DNA of 64,000 nucleotides from Janthinobacterium lividum PAMC 25724 (lineage in GTDB: Bacteria > Pseudomonadota > Gammaproteobacteria > Burkholderiales > Burkholderiaceae_D), in the NCBI GenBank assembly GCA_000242815.2, contig AHHB01000042.1, forward strand, positions 244,795 through 308,794, read 5' to 3'. Both the position numbers and the translations under genes were made by a program. Below the pieces are notes generated by a model. The model was not told the DNA's origin. It searched no databases and saw only the letters and a program-made list of their open reading frames with translations. The number at the start of each line of letters is the position of its first letter. Position 1 is the stretch's first letter. Positions 56,776 to 64,000 of this stretch are shown one piece after another.

Positions 56776-59352
56776 CTACCGCAGCGCCGCGCGCGCCAGC
56801 CCAGGCTGGTTCACCATCCAGTAGTGCTGGAAGGCCAGGCGGATGTTGTCGCGCAGCTCGGTGTCATCCCAGGGCTTGGTATAAAAACGGTAAATCGCAC
56901 CCCGGTTGATCGAGTCGAGCACCGCTTCGAAGCCCGTGTAGCTCGACAAGATGATGCGTATGGTTTCCGGATACAGTTCCTTGACCTTGCTCAAAAATTC
57001 CGTGCCGCTCATGCTGGGCATGCGCTGCTCGCAGACGATGACGTGCACGCGGTGCAGCGCCAGCATCTCGAAGCCCTCGCCTGGCGTGCTGGCCGTGAGG
57101 ATCTGATATCCCTCAGGGCGGAGCAGGCGGTGCAGCGACGACAGCACGTTGACGTCATCGTCGACGATGAGCAGAGTTTGCGCCGGCTGCGCGGCGGGAT
57201 CAAGACCGGGCGGCAGGCCGGCGCCGACAACAATCATCTGCCCCAGTTCCAGCGCGGGCAAGGCGCGGCTGAAATACAAGCCCTGGATCTCGTCGCAGCG
57301 GTTACGCCGCAGATATTCAAGCTGCGGGCGCGACTCCACGCCCTCGGCCACCACCCTCAGTTTCAGGCTATGCGCCATGCTGACGATGGCCAGCGCGATG
57401 GCCGCGTCGTTCGGATTGCTGGTGATGTTGCGTACGAAGGCGATATCGATTTTCAGCTTGTCGATGGGGAAGCGCTGCAAGTACGCCAGGCTCGAGTAGC
57501 CGGTGCCGAAATCGTCGATCGCCACCTTGACGCCGATTTTCTTCAATTTTCCCAGTACGACGATGGTGTGTTCGGCATTCGACATCAGCGCCGTTTCCGT
57601 CAGTTCCAGCTCCAGCAGTTCAGGCGCCACGCCATACTGCGCCAACGCGCACGTCACCTCGCCTTCCAGGTCGCCTTCGGCAAACTGGCGGCTCGACACA
57701 TTCACGGCCACGTGCACGGGCCCCACTTCGCTGTCGCGCCACTCGGCGATCTGGCGGCAGGCGGCCTGGATCACCCAGGCGCCCACGCGTACGATCAAGC
57801 CCGTATCTTCCAGCACCGGCACGAATTCGGCCGGCGCCACCAAGCCGTAGCCAGGGCGACGCCAGCGCAGCAGCGCTTCGACACCGCTGATGCCGCCCGT
57901 GCGCAAGTCCACCTTGGGCTGGTAGTACAGGATGAATTGTTCGTGTTCGATGGCATGGCGCAGCGCCAGTTCCAAGTCAAGGCGCACCAGCACCTGCACG
58001 TTCATGCCGGCCGTGAAAAAGCGGTAGCCGTCGCGCCCCGCCTGCTTGGCGCCGTCCATAGCCGTATTCGCGTATTTAATCAGCGTTTCCGGGTCGGTGG
58101 CGTCGTCCGGATACATGGCGATGCCGATGCTGGCCGTCAGGGTGGCCGCATGGCCGCGCAAGTCGAATGGTGCGCGCAAGGCTACACGCACCTGATTGGC
58201 CACGACCACGGCGTCCTGCTGGTTACGGCTCATGCTCAGGATCAACGCGAATTCGTCGTTGCCCAGGCGCCCCACCGTGTCGCGCAGGCGCACGCATTGA
58301 ACCAGGCGGTTGCTGAACTGGCGCAGCAATTCGTCGCCCAGCGCCGCGCCCAAGGTATCGTTGATGCTCTTGAAACGGTCGAGTCCGATGCACAGCACCA
58401 CGATGCGCCATCTTTTTTCCTGTGCAAGTTCGACGGCCTGGGCCAGCGCCTGGTAAAACAGGCTGCGGTTAGGCAACCCAGTCAAGCCATCGTAATGGGC
58501 CAGGTGCTTCAATCGCTCCTGCGCCTGGCGCCGCTCGCTGATGTCGCGCGCCACGGCAATCAGCAGCAGGCCACCGGGGCCCTGTCCGCCTGCCACGGGC
58601 GCTTGTACATACCAGTGCCAGCCCAGTTCCACGGGCACCAGGCTCAGGTCGCGTCGCAGCAATTCGCACTCCGTCACTTCCATGGCCAGCTGGACCGGGC
58701 CGTCCGGCAGCGCGGTCAGGGGCGCCGATGGCGGCGACGGCAACAAGGTGCCGGGCGCCAGCGCCAGCAGCTCGCCGCGCGCATAGCCGAGCAGGCGGCA
58801 CGCGCCGTCGTTGACGTCGACCAGGGTCATGCACAGCACGTCGACCAGGAAGATGGCGTCGCTGGTGGCATCCATGGCGCCGCGAAAGCGCTGCAGCTCG
58901 GCAGTGCGCTGGCCCACTGTACGTTCGAGCAGCGTGTTGTAGTGATGCGCGGCGCGGTGCAGCAGCCGCACTTCGAGCATGTTGCGGATGCGCGTGAGCA
59001 CTTCGAGCGCGTCGAACGGCTTGCTGATGAAGTCACGCGCGCCCGCTTCCAGCGCGGCCAGCTTGGCCTCAGGGTCGGCGGCGATCACCAGCACGGGCAG
59101 ATAGCCTTCCAGCTCCAGCGGGCGCAGCGCATCCATCACGGCATAGCCGCTCATGGCAGGCATGACCAGGTCGAGAATGATCAGGTCAAACTGGTGGCGC
59201 TGGTGCAGGCCGACTACGGTGCGCGCATCGAGGGTGCTGGTAATGGCCGTATAACCACCGCTGCCGAGTAGATGCTCGAGCAGGCGTACATTGACTTCAT
59301 GGTCGTCGACGATGAGAATTTTAGCCGCGTAAATATCGGCCTGGCTGATCAT
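56776..59352 (-). CDS. REC-PAS-GGDEF-EAL-REC c-di-GMP protein
   Basis: An 858-residue cyclic-di-GMP turnover protein. Domains: receiver (about 10-125, phosphoacceptor D61 in LIILDLVMPAMSG), PAS (about 155-280), GGDEF (about 290-450) with a degenerate GNDEF signature at 364-368, EAL (about 470-710) with the full catalytic set (GVEALLRW, NVSSRQF, ELTETALM, AIDDFGTGYSSL, EGVES), and a second receiver (about 735-850). In the second receiver the phosphoacceptor is Glu (E775 in VIVCEQRMPSMSG). It probably acts as a phosphodiesterase. The ATG at 59352 overlaps the preceding stop as ATGA. Confidence 0.93.
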   Translation of the reverse strand: MISQADIYAAKILIVDDHEVNVRLLEHLLGSGGYTAITSTLDARTVVGLHQRHQFDLIILDLVMPAMSGYAVMDALRPLELEGYLPVLVIAADPEAKLAALEAGARDFISKPFDALEVLTRIRNMLEVRLLHRAAHHYNTLLERTVGQRTAELQRFRGAMDATSDAIFLVDVLCMTLVDVNDGACRLLGYARGELLALAPGTLLPSPPSAPLTALPDGPVQLAMEVTECELLRRDLSLVPVELGWHWYVQAPVAGGQGPGGLLLIAVARDISERRQAQERLKHLAHYDGLTGLPNRSLFYQALAQAVELAQEKRWRIVVLCIGLDRFKSINDTLGAALGDELLRQFSNRLVQCVRLRDTVGRLGNDEFALILSMSRNQQDAVVVANQVRVALRAPFDLRGHAATLTASIGIAMYPDDATDPETLIKYANTAMDGAKQAGRDGYRFFTAGMNVQVLVRLDLELALRHAIEHEQFILYYQPKVDLRTGGISGVEALLRWRRPGYGLVAPAEFVPVLEDTGLIVRVGAWVIQAACRQIAEWRDSEVGPVHVAVNVSSRQFAEGDLEGEVTCALAQYGVAPELLELELTETALMSNAEHTIVVLGKLKKIGVKVAIDDFGTGYSSLAYLQRFPIDKLKIDIAFVRNITSNPNDAAIALAIVSMAHSLKLRVVAEGVESRPQLEYLRRNRCDEIQGLYFSRALPALELGQMIVVGAGLPPGLDPAAQPAQTLLIVDDDVNVLSSLHRLLRPEGYQILTASTPGEGFEMLALHRVHVIVCEQRMPSMSGTEFLSKVKELYPETIRIILSSYTGFEAVLDSINRGAIYRFYTKPWDDTELRDNIRLAFQHYWMVNQPGLARAALR

Positions 59353-59707
59353 GGCGCCCACTTGCCTTGCCGCTGGCGCTGCTGCGCCACATAGGCCAGG
59401 GTACTGTTAATCGCCTCGGTAAATTCATCGAGGTTGATCGGCTTGGTAAGATAGCGGTAAAAGCCCAGCGCCATGCTGCGCTCCACATCGCCGGGCATGG
59501 CGTTGGCCGTCAAAGCGATGACAGGAATATGCGCCGTGCGCGGATCGGCGCGCAGTAGTTTCAACGCATCCGTGCCGTTCACATGCGGCAGGTTGATGTC
59601 CATTAAGATCATCTGCGGCAAGTGACTGCGCGCCATCTCCACGCCCAGGCGGCCATCCCTGGCCGTCAGCAACTGCAATCGGGGGCAGTAGCGCACGATT
59701 TCCCGAC
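59349..59707 (-). pseudogene. Receiver domain cut from the upstream kinase by a frameshift
   Basis: This frame encodes the greater part of a receiver: VRYCPRLQLLTARDGRLGVE, MILMDINLPHVNGTDAL with the phosphoacceptor Asp, PVIALTANAM and YLTKPINLDEF. The missing first strand (VTLLYVEDNPANLTLV) is at the end of the preceding kinase in another frame. One base lost near 59703-59705 explains the break. Without it the two would form one hybrid kinase of about 675 residues. A GTG at 59696 could still allow separate translation of an incomplete receiver lacking the acidic pocket. Confidence 0.82.
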
Positions 59708-61378
59708 CAGGGTCAGGTTGGCGGGGTTGTCTTCCACATACAGCAAGGTGACGGGGGCGCTGTTCTCAAGCAAGGCGCCGGCCAGGTCAGGTCGCGACAA
59801 GGCCGGGGCCACGGGAATGGGCACGGCATCGACTATGCACAGCTCGATCCAGAAAGTGCTGCCATCGCCAAGCGTGCTCGACACGCCGATGCTGCCATCC
59901 ATCAATTCCACCAGGCGCTTCGTCACTACCAGGCCAATGCCACTACCTTCTTCGGTGCCGCCCTCCTGCCCCAGCCGGTTGAAGGGCTGGAACAGCAGCG
60001 CCACCTGTTCTGCATTCAAGCCCAAGCCCGTGTCACGCACGCTGATGCGTACCCGTCCGCCGACCTGCGGCGCGCAATCGATGGTCACCTGCCCCTGCTC
60101 GCGGTTGTACTTGAGCGCATTCGACAGCAGGTTCAACAAAATCTGCTTGAGGCGCGTGCGGTCGGCCAGCACGTTGTAGGTGCAGGCATCGGGGAAGACC
60201 ATGCCGATGCGGCGCTGGGTGGCCAGCGGCGCGATCATGTCGTGGCATTCCTGCAAGATGGCGTCCAGGCCCACAGGTTCGAGCGACAGGCTGAGCGTGC
60301 CCGACTCCACCTTCGCCAGGTCGAGGATTTCATTGATCAAGGTCAACAAATGGCGTCCCGATTTAAGGATATGGCCGGCAAACTCCTTCTTTTGCTGCAG
60401 GGTCGACGGCAGGCGGTCGGAACTGAGGATTTGCGCGAAGCCCAGGATAGCGTTCAGCGGCGTGCGCAATTCATGGCTCATCGACGACAGGAACGCCGAC
60501 TTGGCATAGTTGGCGCTGCGCGCCTCCTCCATCGCCATGGCCAGTTCCGCATTCGTCATTTCAAGCTGCATCGTGCGCTCGTGCACGCGCACTTCGAGCT
60601 CCTGATTCAGGCGCATGACTTCCTGCTGCACCTGGGTGCGCTGCTCGCCTTCGCGCGCCAGTTCGCCGTTCGAGCGCTCCAGCGCATGCGTGCGCAGCTC
60701 GATCTCGGCCAGCATCTTGTTGAAGGAATCGACCAGCTGCGCCACTTCGTCGACGCTGAGCTTGCGCGCGCGGCGCGAGTAGTCGCCCGTCTCGATCACG
60801 ACACGCGCCACATCAGCGATATCGAGGATGGGCTGCGTGATGACAAAATCGAGGCGACGCAGCAGCAACAAGGCCACCAGCAGCGCCAGCACCGTCACGC
60901 CCAGCGCCATGGCCAGATAGTCGGCCGTGCGGCCGGCAAGCTCATAATCGGCACGCAGATAGACGGTGCCCAGCAGTTCGCCATTGTCAACGATGGCCCT
61001 GAACAGTTCCAGCGAGCTGCCCTGAATGGTTTCGCCTTCCTTGCCCGCCTTGTCTGGCAGCTCGCCCACGCGCTCATTCGCGCGGTAGCTGGCAAACAGA
61101 CTGCCATCGGCCTTGTAGATGGCGCCGGCCGTCACGCGCGGACGGATGCGCATCAGGTTGAGGTTTTCCAGCGCCAGGCGCTCGTCATCGAAGGTCAGCG
61201 CGGCCGAACTCATGTGCCCCAGCAACTCGGCCTGGGTACTGATATCGGTCACCAGGTTGCGGTGGTAGGCGCGCAAGTCATAGACGACGATGGTGGCCAG
61301 CGAAATGACGAGCGCCACCAGGGTCGTCAGCAAGACTACCGACATCAGTTTGTGACGAATGGAACGCAGCCTGATCAT
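59666..61378 (-). CDS. CHASE8-type sensor histidine kinase (C-terminal receiver frameshifted)
   Basis: Membrane kinase. Helix at about 10-33, periplasmic sensor (about 35-155) of the CHASE8 kind (AELLGHMSSAALTFDDERLA), second helix about 155-175, HAMP, coiled coil, HisKA with H302 in SHELRTPLNAILGF, and an HATPase with GSGIGLVVTKRLVELM. After residue 550 it enters a receiver (TLLYVEDNPANL) but a frameshift ends it with GKSCATAPDCSC. It lies 2 bp after the YfiR-like gene, a common pairing in which the periplasmic protein controls the membrane sensor. Confidence 0.9.
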   Translation of the reverse strand: MIRLRSIRHKLMSVVLLTTLVALVISLATIVVYDLRAYHRNLVTDISTQAELLGHMSSAALTFDDERLALENLNLMRIRPRVTAGAIYKADGSLFASYRANERVGELPDKAGKEGETIQGSSLELFRAIVDNGELLGTVYLRADYELAGRTADYLAMALGVTVLALLVALLLLRRLDFVITQPILDIADVARVVIETGDYSRRARKLSVDEVAQLVDSFNKMLAEIELRTHALERSNGELAREGEQRTQVQQEVMRLNQELEVRVHERTMQLEMTNAELAMAMEEARSANYAKSAFLSSMSHELRTPLNAILGFAQILSSDRLPSTLQQKKEFAGHILKSGRHLLTLINEILDLAKVESGTLSLSLEPVGLDAILQECHDMIAPLATQRRIGMVFPDACTYNVLADRTRLKQILLNLLSNALKYNREQGQVTIDCAPQVGGRVRISVRDTGLGLNAEQVALLFQPFNRLGQEGGTEEGSGIGLVVTKRLVELMDGSIGVSSTLGDGSTFWIELCIVDAVPIPVAPALSRPDLAGALLENSAPVTLLYVEDNPANLTLVGKSCATAPDCSC

Positions 61379-61380
61379 GC

Positions 61381-61998
61381 TTATGCGCCCCCCGTCTGCA
61401 CGCGGTACGCAGCGAGCAGCATGCGCGCACTGATGCGGATATGCGCCTGCGCCACCGGTTTCAGGGCCACGTCGAAGCGCACCTTGTCTTCGGCCATCAC
61501 GAAATTGATCATGCTGCCCATCGCATAGACCTCTTCCGAATCGGAGACCGTCAGTAACGCCAGGCCACGGCTAGCGGCCAGCATCTCGTGCAGTATCGCC
61601 TTGTCGAGCACGCCCAGGTACAGCACGTGCAGCCCGGCCAGCGTTTCGCCGCGGCGTACCTTTTTTACCTGCACGGCGCGACCATTGACGCTGTGCCCGG
61701 CCACGCTCTGTTCGAGCTGCTCGGCCAGCGCATCGGCGCCCGCCACGCCAATCACCAACGCAGAGTCTGGGCGCAAAAAACTGCCGTCCGGCCACTCGAC
61801 ATAACCGGCAAACCGATACAGGTACGCGGCCTTGACTTGGCGTTCCAGTTCGCCCTGCATCTGCGCCAGCGCATCGGCGCATAGCAGGCTAAGGAGCAGC
61901 AATAGCCAGCCCCAGCGCAGAGGGTGGCGCTCTGCGCCGCGCAAGGGGCGACGCAGGGCGCCAGAATGACGCCACCAGGAACAGTTCAGAATTGCCAT
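61381..61998 (-). CDS. YfiR family (DUF4154) periplasmic protein
   Basis: Secreted protein of about 205 residues with a hydrophobic signal (WGWLLLLLSLLCADALAQ) and the YfiR fold: QVKAAYLYRFAGYVEWPDGS, GVAGADALAEQLEQ, LHVLYLGV and SMINFVMAEDKVRFDVA. In Pseudomonas, YfiR inhibits the diguanylate cyclase YfiN in the periplasm; here the partner is probably the CHASE8 kinase 2 bp downstream. Start uncertain: ATG 61998 is chosen, 62040 is possible, and both precede an unusually long leader. Confidence 0.87.
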   Translation of the reverse strand: MAILNCSWWRHSGALRRPLRGAERHPLRWGWLLLLLSLLCADALAQMQGELERQVKAAYLYRFAGYVEWPDGSFLRPDSALVIGVAGADALAEQLEQSVAGHSVNGRAVQVKKVRRGETLAGLHVLYLGVLDKAILHEMLAASRGLALLTVSDSEEVYAMGSMINFVMAEDKVRFDVALKPVAQAHIRISARMLLAAYRVQTGGA

Positions 61999-62222
61999 GA
62001 CAACCGAGTAAAGATAATGCGTACGAAGGCGCGGCACCATGCCGCGTGCCTATTCGGGCGATGCGCACCAGGGTGGCGCAGCGACAGAGCGCCCGCCATC
62101 CCGAAGTGGTAGCAAATGTATAAAAGAGTGTACGCATTTTCGCTGTTAAAGGGGAAACTTTCTTTTACCGGCGGTCATGCTACAGTCTTGCCACCCTTCC
62201 ACATCGCATGCAGGAGTCCTCC

Positions 62223-62705
62223 ATGAGCAACGCACTCGTTCCCCTCTCCAACGCAGTCGGCCTGGCCTTGCAGGCCAAGGGCCTGCTGCTGGCCACGGCC
62301 GAATCGTGCACGGGCGGCGGCGTGGCGCAGGCCGTCACCGACATCGCCGGTTCGAGCGCCTGGTTCGAACGGGGCTTCGTCACCTATTCCAATGCGGCCA
62401 AGAGCAGCATGCTGGGCGTACCCGCCGAGCTGATCGCCGTACACGGTGCCGTCAGCGAGGAAGTGGCCGCCGCCATGGCACAAGGCAGCTTGGCCCACAG
62501 CAATGCCCAGGTCGCCATCTCGACCACGGGCATTGCTGGCCCCACGGGCGGCGTGCCGGGCAAGCCTGTCGGCACCGTCTGCTTTGGCTGGGCCGTGGAC
62601 GGGCGCGTACAGACGCAGCGCAAGGTGTTTGCAGGCGACCGCCAGGCCGTGCGCGAGCAGGCGGTAGCGCACGCCCTGCAAGAACTGCTACGCTTTCTTG
62701 ACTGA
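62223..62705 (+). CDS. pncC: Nicotinamide-nucleotide amidohydrolase (CinA C-terminal family)
   Basis: Deamidates nicotinamide mononucleotide to nicotinate mononucleotide in NAD recycling. The 160-residue protein has the family motifs LLLATAESCTGGGVAQ with the nucleophile Ser, FVTYSNAAKSSMLGV, and ISTTGIAGPTGG. AGGAG lies just before the ATG at 62223. It is the stand-alone form without the N-terminal CinA domain. Confidence 0.95.
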   Translation: MSNALVPLSNAVGLALQAKGLLLATAESCTGGGVAQAVTDIAGSSAWFERGFVTYSNAAKSSMLGVPAELIAVHGAVSEEVAAAMAQGSLAHSNAQVAISTTGIAGPTGGVPGKPVGTVCFGWAVDGRVQTQRKVFAGDRQAVREQAVAHALQELLRFLD

Positions 62706-62838
62706 GCTCGGCGCTGCAGGCTTTCTCGAGACAGGACAATGGCACTGCATCCTGGTTCATACTATCGGGGGAGATTTTTCACACAAAACTTGCTCTATAT
62801 CAATGGTATCCTGACTGGCATCATCAGCAGATCGCTGT

Positions 62839-62875
62839 TGCGCGTGGCATCGTTGCAAACGATGGCGCGCAACAT
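62839..62875. promoter_or_regulatory. 37-nt interrupted palindrome upstream of the TraL-like gene
   Basis: Nested arms: GTTGCGCG (62839-62846) with CGCGCAAC (62868-62875), and inside them CATCGTT (62850-62856) with AACGATG (62860-62866) around GCA. It lies 76 bp before the TraL-like start. It could be an operator or an RNA hairpin. No T-run follows. Confidence 0.55.
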
Positions 62876-62950
62876 GCCAGTGGTGGCCTGACGCGCGCCG
62901 CTGTCACGGATCTTTGATAGTCACTGACGCAACAACTTGGAGTAGTCGCA

Positions 62951-63679
62951 ATGCAAAACACGGTACATTTCATCCTGCAGGGCAAGGGCGGCATTGGCAA
63001 GACCCTGGTATCGACCCTGCTGGCCCAGTGGCTAAACGGCAAGGACGACCTGCCTTTGCGCTGCTATGACACCGATCAGGAAAACGCCACGTTCTCGCGC
63101 TACAAGGCGATGCAGGTCAAGCATGTGCCGGTGATGACGGATGCGCGCAACATCGACCCGAAACGCTTTGACGCGCTGATGATCGACATCCTCGAAACAG
63201 ACGGCAACTGCGTGATCGACAATGGCGCAAATACCTTTTCACCGCTGATGGGCTATCTGCTGGAAAACGACTGCTTCTCGCTGCTCGAAGAATCGGGCCG
63301 CAAGGTCTACATCCACACCATCGTCGGTGGTGGCGATACCCTGCACGACACGGCCACGGGCTTTGTTGCCACGGCGCAAGCGACGAAAGTGCCACTGGTG
63401 CTGTGGCAAAACGAACACTTCGGCCTGCTGCAATCGGCATCCGGCAAGCAGTTTATCGAATCGCAGTCGTATGCCGACAACCGCGCGCGCGTCAGGGGCA
63501 GCATTACCTTGAGCCAGCGCAATCCCGACACCTTTGGCGCGGATATCAAGAAAATGAACACGGCCCGCCTGACGATGCAGGAAGTGCTGCAAAACGATAA
63601 GTTCAACATCATGGAAAAGCAGCGCATCAAGGTGGTCTACCGCGACATCTTCGAACAACTCGACAAGGTGCAATGGTAG
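62951..63679 (+). CDS. TraL-like P-loop ATPase (IncP conjugation family)
   Basis: A 242-residue ParA/MinD-type ATPase very close in layout to TraL of IncP plasmids (about 241 residues). Deviant Walker A in HFILQGKGGIGKTLVSTLLA, CYDTDQENATFSRYKA, CVIDNGANTFSPLMGYLL and YIHTIVGGGDTLHDT. In RP4 traL lies in the Tra1 leader region; its role in transfer is not essential or well defined. Here it is next to housekeeping pncC, so it is a chromosomal copy or part of an integrated element. It is followed at once by a TraM-like gene. Confidence 0.85.
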   Translation: MQNTVHFILQGKGGIGKTLVSTLLAQWLNGKDDLPLRCYDTDQENATFSRYKAMQVKHVPVMTDARNIDPKRFDALMIDILETDGNCVIDNGANTFSPLMGYLLENDCFSLLEESGRKVYIHTIVGGGDTLHDTATGFVATAQATKVPLVLWQNEHFGLLQSASGKQFIESQSYADNRARVRGSITLSQRNPDTFGADIKKMNTARLTMQEVLQNDKFNIMEKQRIKVVYRDIFEQLDKVQW

Positions 63680-64000
63680 ATGGACCAGCATAAACTGCGC
63701 AGCCACGTGTTCGACAAGACGGGCATCAAGATCGACGTTGACGACCCGATATTCGCCCTGGTGGCGCTGAACGAAGCGGTGCTGGCGGAAACCGTCGAGC
63801 GCCAGCTGGCCCTGCTGGACGCTGCCACGCAAGCGCTGGCGGCGCAGGCACGCGCGGCGGGCGGCTTGCCGCCCTTGCCAGCGGCGGCCATGGCCCAGCC
63901 GACAGCCGAATTGGAATTGCCATTGTCCGCGCCCGTGTCTGCGCCATCGCCAGCCGGGCCGGCCGGCTTCACGCCGCGCGAATGGCGCCTGCTGGGCGCG
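63680..64000 (+). CDS. TraM-like protein (runs off the window)
   Basis: Starts on the base after the TraL-like stop; 107 codons are visible. The first part DKTGIKIDVDDPIFALVALN, then EAVLAETVERQLALLD, fits the beginning of IncP TraM (GI-x-V-x-x-DDPI-x-x-L-x-x-x-NE). After residue 60 the sequence is rich in Ala and Pro, longer than the RP4 protein at this point. RP4 TraM ends in a membrane segment, which would lie beyond the window. Confidence 0.65.
   Translation, partial: MDQHKLRSHVFDKTGIKIDVDDPIFALVALNEAVLAETVERQLALLDAATQALAAQARAAGGLPPLPAAAMAQPTAELELPLSAPVSAPSPAGPAGFTPREWRLLGA

Noticed and set aside
56824..59271. 815-codon plus-strand frame opposite the EAL gene
   Set aside because: Shadow of the c-di-GMP gene; composition of an antisense frame.

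Overview
The window is a high-GC chromosomal segment of a betaproteobacterium, most likely Oxalobacteraceae (Janthinobacterium / Massilia / Duganella type). This is inferred from gene families: a PEP-CTERM protein, a zinc-ligand-free (type B) ribosomal protein L31, a two-step HutF/HutG histidine pathway with HutD, a malic enzyme fused to a phosphotransacetylase domain, and many HDOD, PAS and EAL signalling proteins. No rRNA is present to settle the genus.

Layout. 1-9.6 kb: the C-terminal part of a chemoreceptor, an HDOD protein, a conserved unknown, a deoxyinosine glycosylase, an Mpo1-like membrane protein, a glycine-zipper lipoprotein, a DMT exporter coupled to a GNAT enzyme, and three small genes below 70 codons. 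8.2-17.0 kb (minus): a histidine utilisation operon hutU-H-G-F-D-I ending in a fused osmoprotectant-type ABC transporter gene. It is driven by a sigma70-like promoter whose 17-bp spacer is filled by a HutC-type palindrome; the repressor gene hutC lies 6 kb away at 22.9 kb. 17-23 kb: a periplasmic amidohydrolase, an MscS channel, and an ada plus DNA-repair oxygenase pair overlapping at GTGA. 23.9-30.5 kb: a large hybrid kinase with a receiver protein, then trxA, rho and rpmE2. 30.6-39.4 kb: an ArnT-like glycosyltransferase, a PEP-CTERM protein, an acyl-CoA synthetase, DNA polymerase II and a FabMG-like protein.

39.5-45.5 kb is an accessory, decaying zone starting at tRNA-Leu(CAA). It holds a wrecked metR, a MetR box, an FMN reductase, and the AT-rich pair mesX (DUF1852, carrying a one-base frameshift) and mesD (folate-independent methionine synthase). 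It also has an Imm10-like gene, an internally deleted GNAT gene and further gene debris.

48.1-55.5 kb (minus) is the most striking part: a self-contained rhodopsin phototrophy island. In transcription order it encodes an ECF sigma factor, an 89-residue soluble RseA-N-like anti-sigma with a Cys-Cys pair, a proton-pump rhodopsin (D92/T96/E103, Leu at the tuning site, Schiff-base K228), crtE, crtI, crtB, crtY and blh. Nearly all the genes are coupled by 4-nt overlaps. The set suffices to make retinal from farnesyl diphosphate and load the pump, with a dedicated sigma/anti-sigma pair as the likely switch.

55.7-64 kb: thiL, then on the minus strand a YfiR - CHASE8-type kinase - receiver - EAL c-di-GMP module in which the kinase is cut from its receiver by a frameshift. 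After these come pncC and an IncP TraL/TraM-like pair behind a 37-nt palindrome. The last gene runs off the window.
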